Shown here piece by piece: positions 42,566 through 51,695 of a stretch of 64,000 nt of DNA. A program made the translations under genes and the position numbers. Under the pieces are notes generated by a model. The model saw nothing but the letters and a program-made list of their open reading frames with translations. It was not told the origin of the DNA and searched no databases. The stretch's first letter is position 1, and each line of letters opens with the position of its first letter. The DNA comes from Desulfobacteraceae bacterium (GTDB lineage Bacteria; Desulfobacterota; Desulfobacteria; Desulfobacterales; SURF-7), in assembly GCA_003599865.1 (NCBI GenBank), contig QZKS01000010.1:45970-109969 (forward strand). Direction: 5' to 3'.

Positions 42566-44982
42566 TTTTTTGGTTTACCGGTCTTTTTTTTCTTGGGTTT
42601 CGGTTTTACTGCTTCCAGTGCAATTGCAAGCACCTTGTCCATCTGTTTGACAGGAATAAATTTGATTTTCTTTTTTACATTTTTGGGGATCTCAGCGAGG
42701 TCCTTTTTATTCTTTTCCGGAATAATAATCGTCTGGATGCCGGCTCTCAGCGCCCCCAGAGCCTTTTCTTTCAACCCCCCGATGGGAAGAACCCGGCCAC
42801 GCAGCGTTATCTCACCGGTCATGGCCACATATTTATTCACCGGCGCTTCCGTCATGGCTGAAATCAGCGCTGTTGCCATGGCAATACCGGCCGATGGTCC
42901 GTCTTTTGGAATTGCGCCGGCAGGAACATGAATATGAATATCACGACTCTCAAAAAACTCTTTATCAATATGGAATGTATCCATATTCGCCCGGGCAAAA
43001 CTTAATGCCGCACGAGCCGACTCCTGCATGATCTCTCCCAGCTGACCGGTAATGATGAGCTCCCCTTTGCCCGGCAAAAGAGACGCTTCTACATACAACA
43101 CTTCACCACCGACCTGCGTCCAGGCAAGGCCGGTCGCCAGGCCGATCTGGCTTTCTTCCTGATCCATTTCCGGTATAAACTTTGTAACGCCAAGATATTT
43201 TTCCAGATTTGTCCGTGTGACCGTGACACCACCTTTTTTACCCTCTGCTTTTTTTCTGGCAACCTTCCTGCAGATGGTTCCCAGTTCCCGCTCCAGATTC
43301 CGCAAACCCGCTTCTGATGTATATCCGGTGATAATCTCGTCCATGGCGTTCGGACTGATGGTCAGACTCTTTCCGGAATGCAATCCGTTTTCCTTGATTT
43401 GCCTCGGCAGCAGGTATTTTTCCGCAATGATTTTCTTTTCCTCTTCCGTATATCCCGGAATGCTGATGATCTCCATGCGGTCCATCAGGGCGGACGGTAT
43501 GGTGTCGGTCAGGTTTGCCGTCAGGATAAACATGACCTTGGACAAGTCAAACGACATATTGAGATAGTGGTCGCTGAAAGCAACATTCTGTTCAGGGTCC
43601 AGTACTTCCAGAAGAGCGGAGGATGGGTCACCCCGATAATCCGAACCGATCTTGTCGATTTCGTCCATCATGAATACGGGATTGTTGGTACCGCACTGTT
43701 TCAACCCCTGGATGATGCGCCCCGGCAGCGCCCCGATATAGGTTCTCCGGTGCCCCCTGATTTCCGCCTCATCCCGCAATCCCCCCAGGGAAATCCGGAC
43801 AAACTTTCTTTTCATTGCTTTGGCAATGGCCTGACCAAGAGAAGTCTTTCCCACACCCGGTGGGCCGACAAAGCAGAGAATCGGGCCTTTCATTTTCGGA
43901 TTCAGCTTTCGAACACTCAGATATTCCAGTATCCGGTCCTTGATTTTACTCAGGCCAAAATGTTCTTTATTCAGGATGGTCTGAGCATTCTTGATGTTAA
44001 TATAATCCTTGCTGGATTTACTCCACGGCATCTCAACCAGCCAGTCGAGATAGGTTCGGGAAATGGATGCTTCCGATGAATCCATGTGCATGAGCTGAAG
44101 CCGTTTTAACTGTTTCAACGCTTCCTTTTCTGCATCCTTGGGCATCTTCGCCTGCTTGATCCTTTTGGTATAATCCTCAAATTCATGGGTTTTCTCATCG
44201 GATTCTCCCAGTTCCTTATGAATGGCGCGAACCTGTTCCCGCAGGTAATAGTCTCGCTGACTTTTTGAAATTTCATCCCTGACATCGGACTGGATTTTGG
44301 CCTGGACAGCGGAAAGCTCGACCTCTTTGGATAAAAATTCATTGATTTTATTCAATCGTTGAATCGGATCCGTCAGTTCCAGGAGAACCTGGGCATCCTC
44401 GGTTTTCAGCCGGAGATTCGAGGCAACCAGATCCGCCAGCTTCCCCGGATCTTCGATATTGTCCAGAATAGAACCGACCTCGCCGGTCATTTCTCCCCGG
44501 AGTGCCAATATCTTTTCACACTGCTCACGTACATTTCTCATCAGCGCTTCGGATTCCAGACTGATGATTTCCGCAGCCTGCTCTTTGATCAGTTCGATCT
44601 TAACGCGATAGGAATTCTTCTTCTGTGTATATTTTATAATTTTTGCTTTGGAAATCCCTTGAACCAGTGCTTTGAGTCGGCCATCCGGCAGCTTCAGCAT
44701 CCGGAGAATCCTGCCGACCGTTCCAACCGGATAGATTTCATCCGGATCCGGATTTTCAATCGTGGGATCTTTTTGTGTGGCAAGGAAGAGAAGCTTGTCA
44801 TGCTCCACAGCCGCTTCCATCGCAATGACCGACTTCTCCCGCCCGATAAACAGGGGCAGCAGCATATCGGTAAATATAACAACATCCCTTACGGGCAGAA
44901 GCGGAAGTTCATCCGGAATATCGATTTCACCTTCATCATCCTGGATCAGGCTGATCAAATCGTCTTTGTCGGTCTCGGCCAT
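42562..44982 (-). CDS. lon: ATP-dependent protease Lon
   Basis: 806 residues, AGGAG before the ATG. Order: LON substrate-binding N-domain (LPLLPVRDVVIFTDMLLPLF), coiled-coil middle, AAA+ with Walker A GPPGVGKTSL and Walker B PVFMMDEIDKIG, and protease domain with catalytic Ser in PKDGPSAGIAMATAL and Lys in LPIGGLKEKALGA. A cytoplasmic, heat- and stress-related protease. The C-terminus is Lys-rich (PKKKKTGKPKK). Confidence 0.96.
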   Translation of the reverse strand: MAETDKDDLISLIQDDEGEIDIPDELPLLPVRDVVIFTDMLLPLFIGREKSVIAMEAAVEHDKLLFLATQKDPTIENPDPDEIYPVGTVGRILRMLKLPDGRLKALVQGISKAKIIKYTQKKNSYRVKIELIKEQAAEIISLESEALMRNVREQCEKILALRGEMTGEVGSILDNIEDPGKLADLVASNLRLKTEDAQVLLELTDPIQRLNKINEFLSKEVELSAVQAKIQSDVRDEISKSQRDYYLREQVRAIHKELGESDEKTHEFEDYTKRIKQAKMPKDAEKEALKQLKRLQLMHMDSSEASISRTYLDWLVEMPWSKSSKDYINIKNAQTILNKEHFGLSKIKDRILEYLSVRKLNPKMKGPILCFVGPPGVGKTSLGQAIAKAMKRKFVRISLGGLRDEAEIRGHRRTYIGALPGRIIQGLKQCGTNNPVFMMDEIDKIGSDYRGDPSSALLEVLDPEQNVAFSDHYLNMSFDLSKVMFILTANLTDTIPSALMDRMEIISIPGYTEEEKKIIAEKYLLPRQIKENGLHSGKSLTISPNAMDEIITGYTSEAGLRNLERELGTICRKVARKKAEGKKGGVTVTRTNLEKYLGVTKFIPEMDQEESQIGLATGLAWTQVGGEVLYVEASLLPGKGELIITGQLGEIMQESARAALSFARANMDTFHIDKEFFESRDIHIHVPAGAIPKDGPSAGIAMATALISAMTEAPVNKYVAMTGEITLRGRVLPIGGLKEKALGALRAGIQTIIIPEKNKKDLAEIPKNVKKKIKFIPVKQMDKVLAIALEAVKPKPKKKKTGKPKK

Positions 44983-45275
44983 TCTATCTCCTATTTATTT
45001 ACGCTATCCCGTCCAATGGACAGCACATGAATCATGGGCTGCCATTTCATGAAAATTTCATTATATGACAAGATATTATGCGTTTCACGTTGTTCCCTGT
45101 TCATCCAAAATATAATATCATCCGCTAATATAATAACAAATTCAATATTTACAATATCAACCTTGCTTTTTTTCTGCAACACCCCTATGATTGCCGAATT
45201 CAAACGGGTTATCGGCATGAATGCCCGGTTCGCAATGGTTTTTCACATCATGATCGATCGGAGAATCCCCTTCAG

Positions 45276-46052
45276 ATGCAGGACCTATTTATTCAAGCAT
45301 ACACTTTTATCCTGGGCGCGTGCATCGGCAGCTTTCTGAATGTCTGCATCTACCGGATGCCGGCATATAAATCCATCGTCAGACCGCCATCCAGCTGCCC
45401 GGACTGCAACACCCCCATCAAATTCTATGACAATATTCCCATTGTAAGTTACATCCTTCTGCGTGGCCGATGCAGACATTGCCATGCCGTTATATCCTTC
45501 CGCTATGTCTGTGTAGAAGTCATCACCGGCCTTTCTGCTTTAATCTCTGTGATGAAATACGGTTTTTCCATCCAGGCATTGATCATTTTTTCATTTATTT
45601 GCGCCCTGATCGTCATTACCTATATTGATATGGATCATAAAATCATACCAAACCGGATCACGTTGCCGGGTATTCCGATTTGCCTTCTGGCTTCTTTTGC
45701 TTTTCCGGAGCTTTCGCTCAAAGATGCCGTTCTGGGGCTGATCGCCGGCGGCGGCAGTCTTTTCATGATTGCATGGGGGTATAAAGCGATCACCAAAAAA
45801 GACGGAATGGGTGGCGGCGATATTAAACTGCTGGCGATGATCGGTGCCATGATCGGATGGCAGGGTGTTGTTTTTACGATCTACGTCGCTTCCGCACTGG
45901 GAACGGTTGTTGGTCTTCCCCTGATGCTGGCCAAAAGGAAAAACATGAAGTATGCCATTCCTTTCGGCCCGTTTCTTTCCATCGGGAGTATTACCTATAT
46001 CTTTTTCGGAACCAGGGTGATTGATTGGTACTTCCATACACTGCAAGGATAG
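45276..46052 (+). CDS. pilD: Type IV prepilin peptidase (A24 family)
   Basis: 258 residues, GGAGAA nine bases before the ATG. The N-terminal GSFLNVCIYRMP and the four-Cys zinc motif (CPDCNT...CRHCHA) belong to the methylase domain, and the peptidase has aspartates in TYIDMDHKIIP and GGGDIKLLAMIGA. It cleaves and methylates type IV pilin and type II secretion pseudopilins at the inner membrane. It lies alone; the substrate systems are not in the window. Confidence 0.93.
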   Translation: MQDLFIQAYTFILGACIGSFLNVCIYRMPAYKSIVRPPSSCPDCNTPIKFYDNIPIVSYILLRGRCRHCHAVISFRYVCVEVITGLSALISVMKYGFSIQALIIFSFICALIVITYIDMDHKIIPNRITLPGIPICLLASFAFPELSLKDAVLGLIAGGGSLFMIAWGYKAITKKDGMGGGDIKLLAMIGAMIGWQGVVFTIYVASALGTVVGLPLMLAKRKNMKYAIPFGPFLSIGSITYIFFGTRVIDWYFHTLQG

Positions 46053-46070
46053 AAGCGGTATGAACAGATA

Positions 46071-47663
46071 TCACAGGTAATCAACCCATCCCCACTCGAT
46101 CCTTCCATTCCTGTTCCGGTATCGAAGATTCTCCTTCTCCATCAGCGTCTGAAGTGTGGTAAAAATTCTCTCGCGCGGATCTTTTATGGAATCCGGAATC
46201 CGCTGAACCAGCATGTTCAGGGCATCCTCTGCGGAGACCGCGGCTGCATTCTCCTGTTCCCAGGAACCGTATTGAGCAAGGGTATCCTGCATCATTAAAT
46301 TATAGATCAGTAGTGCACGCTCCAGATTTACAAGAGGAAATGCCTCTTCCTCAGAGGCTTCGCCGGCTTCAATCCGCTTCTGAATATGCCCCAACCATTT
46401 TTCAATGTTCCTATCCCATTCTTTGGCGATATTATCCAGCATATCCTTGTCGACCGTAGACGTTTCAACAATTGCCCGGTTCGCATGATATTCGGACCAG
46501 TCATTGGTTAGAATTTTCAAACCATAACCGTCCGCTTCTTCCCGTACGCGGGTCCCGGGAAACGGTGCCAGGAGATGGAATCCATATGACAGGTTCATTT
46601 CTTTGAGCGAAGCACCAAAAGCAATTGTCTCCTTAAGGGTTTCCGGCGTTTCACCCGGCAGACCGAGGATGAACGAACCGCATGGCTGAATACCGGAATC
46701 GTTGCACATTTTCACCGCCTCCCGGATCTGTTCAAGCGTGATGCCCTTTCGAATGGTTTTCAGGATCTCTGCATTTCCGGTTTCAATACCAAAGCTGATG
46801 GCCGTGCAACCTGCCTCTTTCATCTTGGACAGTACTTCAGGCGACACCGTATCCACACGGGCAAAAGAAGACCATTTTACCTTTACATTTCTGTTGATAA
46901 TTTCATCACATATCTCGATACAGTGTTCCTTGTTGGCAGTAAACAGATCATCGGCAATATTGATCTGCAAAAACCCAAGTTTGCTGAGCTGCTCCATTTC
47001 ATCCACAACCAGTTTGGTGTTGCGGTAGCGAACTTTTGCACCGACCATTTTCCGTCCGACACAGAATATGCATTTAAAGGGACATCCGCGGCTGGTCGTC
47101 ATGTTGATGGCTGTATTCAATGCCCGGTAACGCCCCAGGGGAAGCAGGTGCCTTGCCGGTATGGGAAGAGTATCCACATCAACGGCCGGCCTGTTTCCGG
47201 CCGTGCGTTGCAGGCCTGATCCGTTTCGATATACAATACCTTTGATCAACTCCCAGCTTTTGCCGGAATCAACGGCCTCTACGAGCTGAACAATCGTGTC
47301 CTCCCCTTCGCCCATAACAATCACATCAAGCTCCGGAAAGGATGTCATGGTTTCTTCCGCACAGAAAGTTACATGAGGGCCGCCCATGACCGTTATAACC
47401 TCCGGATGAATTTCCTTCACATCCTGTATCACCTGAATGGCATGATGAAAGCTCATTGTAACGGCGGTGGAGCCGACAAATTGAGGCTGGAAATCATCCA
47501 GAACCGACCTGAGGATGGTTTTCGAATAGGGGTAAACAACCAGATCCAGAACCCGGACTTCGATTCCGGCCCTTTCCAGAACCGCTCCCAGAAATGCAAG
47601 TCCCAAGGGAGGAGAAGGGCCTTCCGATACGGGATAAAACGGATTTACCAATAAAAAACGCAT
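46071..47663 (-). CDS. B12-binding domain radical SAM protein
   Basis: 530 residues. An N-terminal B12-binding-like domain (about 15-150, FLGAVLERAGIEVRVLDLV, TVMGGPHVTF; no DxHxxG motif, so B12 may be base-on or absent) precedes a radical SAM core with CxxxCxxC in TTSRGCPFKCIFCVGRKMVG. The C-terminal ~140 residues are a helical extension typical of the group. Known relatives act as methyltransferases or in cofactor and lipid biosynthesis; the reaction is not known. The gene is convergent with pilD. Confidence 0.85.
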   Translation of the reverse strand: MRFLLVNPFYPVSEGPSPPLGLAFLGAVLERAGIEVRVLDLVVYPYSKTILRSVLDDFQPQFVGSTAVTMSFHHAIQVIQDVKEIHPEVITVMGGPHVTFCAEETMTSFPELDVIVMGEGEDTIVQLVEAVDSGKSWELIKGIVYRNGSGLQRTAGNRPAVDVDTLPIPARHLLPLGRYRALNTAINMTTSRGCPFKCIFCVGRKMVGAKVRYRNTKLVVDEMEQLSKLGFLQINIADDLFTANKEHCIEICDEIINRNVKVKWSSFARVDTVSPEVLSKMKEAGCTAISFGIETGNAEILKTIRKGITLEQIREAVKMCNDSGIQPCGSFILGLPGETPETLKETIAFGASLKEMNLSYGFHLLAPFPGTRVREEADGYGLKILTNDWSEYHANRAIVETSTVDKDMLDNIAKEWDRNIEKWLGHIQKRIEAGEASEEEAFPLVNLERALLIYNLMMQDTLAQYGSWEQENAAAVSAEDALNMLVQRIPDSIKDPRERIFTTLQTLMEKENLRYRNRNGRIEWGWVDYL

Positions 47664-47853
47664 ACTGTTATTCTCTTTTCTTTCATGTTGTTAGTATTCC
47701 GGCCATGGCCTTTTTATCATCACAAGCACTGTTTCCTATCCCAGGTTTTGCCTGAAAGCAAGTATATATATCATCTTCCCATATCCGGCCAAAACCGGAT
47801 ATCATCGATATCGATTAAGATCCCGGTGAATTATTCATCAGAAAAAAATAAGG

Positions 47854-48513
47854 CTATTCGGAAATTTCCTGCGGAGTGGAGAGCCGGAAACGGGTGTCCT
47901 TTTGACTGATTTTTTCCTTTCGGTACAATACCTGCAAAACATCCAGTACTTTTTCCCTGGTTTTATCAATATGCCGGCTGTTGTCAATCAGGATCGTGGC
48001 GTATTGTTTTTTCTCATCAATGGGCATCTGGGAACGGATGCGCGCTTCCGCATCGATTCGCGGGATACCATCACGGGCCATGAGGCGTTCCAGCTGAAGA
48101 CTTTCCGGTATATAAACCAGGATCACCTCAGACAGCTTCCGGTGCATATTGGTTTCGATCAGAAGAGGCACATCCAGTATAACAACTGCATCCGGAATGC
48201 GGGATTCAAGCCTGGCAATTTCTGCATCCATTTTTTGAAAGACAAACGGATGAACAATCCTGTTCAGAATCTTTTTCTGGTCCGGTTCATGAAAAATGAT
48301 TTTCCCCAGTAATGTGCGATTGATGTTTCCGTCCGACAACAGGATGGTATCCCCAAAATGGTCTTTAATTTTTTCCCAGGCCGGTTTTCCCTTTTGTACC
48401 ACCTCATGGGCGATTTGATCCGCATCAATGATGCCGGCGCCGGCTTCCCGGAATATACCCGAAACCGTTGATTTTCCGGATGCAATACCGCCTGTCAATC
48501 CTGCAATAATCAA
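47854..48513 (-). CDS. coaE: Dephospho-CoA kinase
   Basis: 219 residues starting at TTG, with GGAGGGG seven bases upstream. P-loop GLTGGIASGKSTVS, DADQIAHEVV and VILDVPLLIETNM (with the conserved Asp and LL/E segment) identify CoaE. It phosphorylates dephospho-CoA as the last step of coenzyme A synthesis. The length is about 20 residues longer at the C-terminus than usual. It is divergent from the GT2 gene. Confidence 0.94.
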   Translation of the reverse strand: MIIAGLTGGIASGKSTVSGIFREAGAGIIDADQIAHEVVQKGKPAWEKIKDHFGDTILLSDGNINRTLLGKIIFHEPDQKKILNRIVHPFVFQKMDAEIARLESRIPDAVVILDVPLLIETNMHRKLSEVILVYIPESLQLERLMARDGIPRIDAEARIRSQMPIDEKKQYATILIDNSRHIDKTREKVLDVLQVLYRKEKISQKDTRFRLSTPQEISE

Positions 48514-48879
48514 GAAGGCCCCTCCTTACATAAGATAACCGACAACCTGTTCGTTGGTGGAAAAGGTCATGCAAAGCCGCTTTTTGCTTATGTTTCACAA
48601 TTCCCCTCTGTTTGGCAATCATTTTATCGGTAAAACCTTTGGCAGAGTTCCCGGCCGGATTTAAAAAGTCATCCCAATCCTTTCCGGAAAAATTATTTTT
48701 TTCGGAAAATCAACCAAAAAATGTGTGTATCTTAAACTATATCAATTAAATAAGTACCAATAAGAATTCTATTGATATGTCCATTGGAAAGGTATAATAT
48801 CGCGCGATCTCAATCAATGAGGACTCGGGGAGGACTCGGGTGAGGAACTATTAAATGTTACTGAAAAGGACACACTTCC
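48514..48879. other. Divergent intergenic region coaE/GT2 with promoter and repeat
   Basis: No gene is seen. It holds the GT2 promoter, a duplicated GAGGACTCGGG (about 48819-48841) between promoter and GT2 gene, and AT-rich sequence around 48690-48760. Confidence 0.5.
48771..48798 (+). promoter_or_regulatory. Promoter candidate for the GT2 gene
   Basis: A perfect TATAAT (48793-48798) is preceded 15-16 bases upstream by TTGATA/ATTGAT, shorter than the usual 17. Confidence 0.45.
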
Positions 48880-50274
48880 ATGATTACGGCACGTGCTAAA
48901 ATAGCGCTGCTTCCTTATGTATGCATCATATTGACAGCTATTATTTTATCTTATTTTTCCGACATCCAGTCAATCTGGACCACCATTGAAAGCTACCCTC
49001 TGGGCAAGACCCTGCTTGTTCTTTCCCAGATCTTTTTTGCCGTGCATATTTCGGTTTTTATCTGGCGTATTGTACTCTGCATGAAATATAAGCCAACCAC
49101 GCCGTGTACAAATGATGAATTGCCGACCTGCACGGTAATTGTTCCGGCTTATAATGAAGGACGCCAGGTTTTCGACACCATCGCCAGCATTGCACAAAGT
49201 GATTATCCATCTGAAAAAATGAACATTTTCGCTATTGACGACGGAAGCAGCGACGACACATGGTATTGGCTGAAACAGGCTGAAAAAGAATTCCCCGACC
49301 GGGTTCAACTATTCAAACAGCCTGTCAACAAAGGCAAACGGCATGCTCTTTATATGGGTTTCAAACAGGGGCAAGGGGATGTGTACGTGACCGTTGACAG
49401 CGATTCCATTGTGGAACCCCAGACCATTCGCCATCTGGTAAGCCCTTTTATCCGCAACCATAATGTAGGAGCGGTTGCGGGAAATGTCCGCATCCTGAAC
49501 CACAAAGCAGGGATTATTCCCAAAATGCTGGAAGTCTCATTTGCCTTCAGCTTCGATTTTTTACGCGCGGGACAGAGTGTGATCAACTCCGTCATGTGCA
49601 CCCCGGGAGCCTTGTCCGCATACCGGCGCGAAGTGGTTCTGAACGTTCTCTTCGAATGGTTGAACCAGAAATTCTTCGGCCGGCCTGCCAATATCGGTGA
49701 GGACAGGGCCATGACCAACCTGATTCTCAGAAACGGCTATTATGTTCATTATGAACGGGAAGCAGTGGTTCATACCACCTGCCCGGTGACGTTTGTAAAA
49801 CTTTGGAAGATGTTCCTGCGTTGGGCCAGAAGCAATATCCGGGAAACCATCGTGATCAGCCGTTTTGTATTCCGAAAATTTCGGAATGATGGTGCTCTCG
49901 GACTCAGAATCAATGTACTGGTCAATCTGATGAGCATGACCTTCGGACAGTTGATGCGCATTTCCGCCGTCGCACTGCTGGTCTGCATCCCACTGTCTGT
50001 CGCTCCGAAGATGATTCTTGGAGCAGCCATGGCTGCATGTGCCCCGGGTATTTTTTATGCCATCCGATACAAAAGCCATAAGGCAATCTGGGCCGTCCCC
50101 TACAGTTTCTTCTGGATGGCCGGCTTATCCTGGATCAGCACGTATGCATTGTTGACCCCTCATAAAAACGGCTGGATGACACGGGACCTCACTACGGAAA
50201 ACACCACCCCATGGCCCTCATCACCCGATAAAGAGCCCTTTGCCGTACCACATCATCTTCAAAAAGCGGCCTAA
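48880..50274 (+). CDS. Processive family 2 glycosyltransferase (NodC/hyaluronan synthase-like)
   Basis: 464 residues, AAAGGA nine bases upstream. Two N-terminal membrane helices (LLPYVCIILTAIILSYF; LLVLSQIFFAVHISVFIW) precede a GT-A domain: TVIVPAYNEG, IDDGSSDDTW, VTVDSDSIVEPQ (DxD), GEDRAM and the QxxRW-like MFLRWARSNIRE. Three to four C-terminal helices follow. This layout is that of inner-membrane polymer synthases (chitin, hyaluronan, cellulose-type). The product is unknown; no adjacent polysaccharide genes occur, so it probably acts alone. Confidence 0.85.
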   Translation: MITARAKIALLPYVCIILTAIILSYFSDIQSIWTTIESYPLGKTLLVLSQIFFAVHISVFIWRIVLCMKYKPTTPCTNDELPTCTVIVPAYNEGRQVFDTIASIAQSDYPSEKMNIFAIDDGSSDDTWYWLKQAEKEFPDRVQLFKQPVNKGKRHALYMGFKQGQGDVYVTVDSDSIVEPQTIRHLVSPFIRNHNVGAVAGNVRILNHKAGIIPKMLEVSFAFSFDFLRAGQSVINSVMCTPGALSAYRREVVLNVLFEWLNQKFFGRPANIGEDRAMTNLILRNGYYVHYEREAVVHTTCPVTFVKLWKMFLRWARSNIRETIVISRFVFRKFRNDGALGLRINVLVNLMSMTFGQLMRISAVALLVCIPLSVAPKMILGAAMAACAPGIFYAIRYKSHKAIWAVPYSFFWMAGLSWISTYALLTPHKNGWMTRDLTTENTTPWPSSPDKEPFAVPHHLQKAA

Positions 50275-50284
50275 GCCTATCTGA

Positions 50285-51544
50285 TTATTCATCCATCCGG
50301 TGATTTTGATCACCGGATGGATCCGGTGTGACTGCACATTTTTCATAGACCATCTTGCCGTTACGCCAGATCATCTGTATGGATTCCAGGCTGTCCGGTA
50401 ATTTTGACGGAGGACCGGGAACAACGAGAAAGCCGGCATTCATTCCCGGTTTCAATTGCCCGATTTCCGTAAAACCCAATAGATCCGCTCCAGCGGATGT
50501 GGCACACATCACCGCCTCTTCCAGGGAATAGCCCGCATCCATGAACAGTTTCATCTCCTCTATAACCGCTTTTCCATGATCAACACCAGGACTTCCGGCA
50601 TCGGTTCCCATGGCTGTCCGGACCCCGCATTCACGGGCTATCCTGATTTGCTCCAGCTGATGATCCAGATTTCGTCTTGCAATATCTGAAATCTTCGCAT
50701 CATCCTTCATCAATCGTGAATACGCCTCCATGGTAACCGCAGTGGGAACCCAGAAAATACCTTTTTCCGCCATTTTTTCCAGATTCTCTCTGCCCATAAA
50801 AAAACCGTGTTCAATGGAATCACAACCGGCATCAACCGGTATCGATACCGGCTCAATCCCATTGGCGTGGACCATGACTTTCTTTTCAAGCCGCCTTGCC
50901 ATATTCCAAAGATCCTTGAATTCCTGAAAACCGAACTGAGGCAGGGTTTGCTTACCGAATTCCCGGAGACTGTTCAAACCGGAATTCACAACCTTGATCA
51001 CATCGGATTGATCCCCTTCCCGGGCAACTGACTCGGCAATGCCCTTGCTTTTTAAAGGGACTCTTCCGATAAGGCCTCCATAGCGGCCTTCCCGGTGCCA
51101 TGCCTTGCCGGCAAAAACGGCGGAAACATACGGTGATCGGGACGGCCCGCTCAGGTTGTCCCGGTATCGCAGGGTATATCCGTGCCTGTCGCCGCCATCC
51201 CTGAGGGCCAGAACACCATACCGGAAATGCTCCTGCAAGTGATGTTGTATCCGGTCGCCGGCTTCAGAATATCCGGAAACCAGCTGCCGTTCTCTGACTT
51301 CAGGATCATTGCTTCCGGACATGACCAGATGAACATGGCTGTCCACTAAGCATGGCAGGACCGTAAAGCCGCGAAGATCAACAATCCTTGGGAATGAATC
51401 ATCCTGACTTTTTTCCCGGATCTCCGTGGAGTCGACAATCGAAACGATGGTTTCTCCCTGAATCCCGATAGCGGCATTTTTTCGGCAGGGGGAACCGGTT
51501 CCGTCGATCATCCATTCCGGAGACAAAAAATAAGAAACAGTCAT
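50285..51544 (-). CDS. Metal-dependent amidohydrolase
   Basis: 419 residues from ATG 51544, preceded by AAGGAAAAAG; the longer frame upstream lacks a site. The amidohydrolase fold has LPCLVDSHVHLVMSGSNDP (metal HxH), VMVHANGIEPVSIPVDAGCD with DSIEHGFFMGRENL, and GTDAGSPGVDHGKAVIEEM (metal Asp). It resembles imidazolonepropionase-type and Xaa-Pro dipeptidase-like hydrolases of cyclic amides. The substrate is unknown. Its last codons form one arm of a convergent terminator hairpin. Confidence 0.82.
   Translation of the reverse strand: MTVSYFLSPEWMIDGTGSPCRKNAAIGIQGETIVSIVDSTEIREKSQDDSFPRIVDLRGFTVLPCLVDSHVHLVMSGSNDPEVRERQLVSGYSEAGDRIQHHLQEHFRYGVLALRDGGDRHGYTLRYRDNLSGPSRSPYVSAVFAGKAWHREGRYGGLIGRVPLKSKGIAESVAREGDQSDVIKVVNSGLNSLREFGKQTLPQFGFQEFKDLWNMARRLEKKVMVHANGIEPVSIPVDAGCDSIEHGFFMGRENLEKMAEKGIFWVPTAVTMEAYSRLMKDDAKISDIARRNLDHQLEQIRIARECGVRTAMGTDAGSPGVDHGKAVIEEMKLFMDAGYSLEEAVMCATSAGADLLGFTEIGQLKPGMNAGFLVVPGPPSKLPDSLESIQMIWRNGKMVYEKCAVTPDPSGDQNHRMDE
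50291..50322. terminator. 14-base-pair hairpin overlapping the 3' end of the amidohydrolase gene
   Basis: ATCCATCCGGTGAT and ATCACCGGATGGAT form a perfect stem with a TTTG loop between the convergent GT2 and amidohydrolase genes. It lies inside the coding end of the latter. T tracts are weak, so termination is likely but not certain. Confidence 0.65.
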
Positions 51545-51576
51545 GATTTTTCTTTTTCCTTGCGCTGGAAAAACAG

Positions 51577-51598
51577 ATGGGGGTCTTTCGACCCCCAT
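51577..51598 (-). terminator. Terminator after the acyl-CoA synthetase gene
   Basis: ATGGGGGTC and GACCCCCAT form a perfect nine-base-pair stem with a four-base loop; on the minus strand CTGTTTTT follows. It lies between the acyl-CoA synthetase stop and the amidohydrolase start. Confidence 0.75.
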
Positions 51599-51695
51599 CC
51601 GTACTGATTCAACTTCTATTGCAGAAAAAACACGATCAACCGGTCAGATCATTGTATTTCGGGTATTCCGGGTATTCCGGAATAATAAACCCGTA

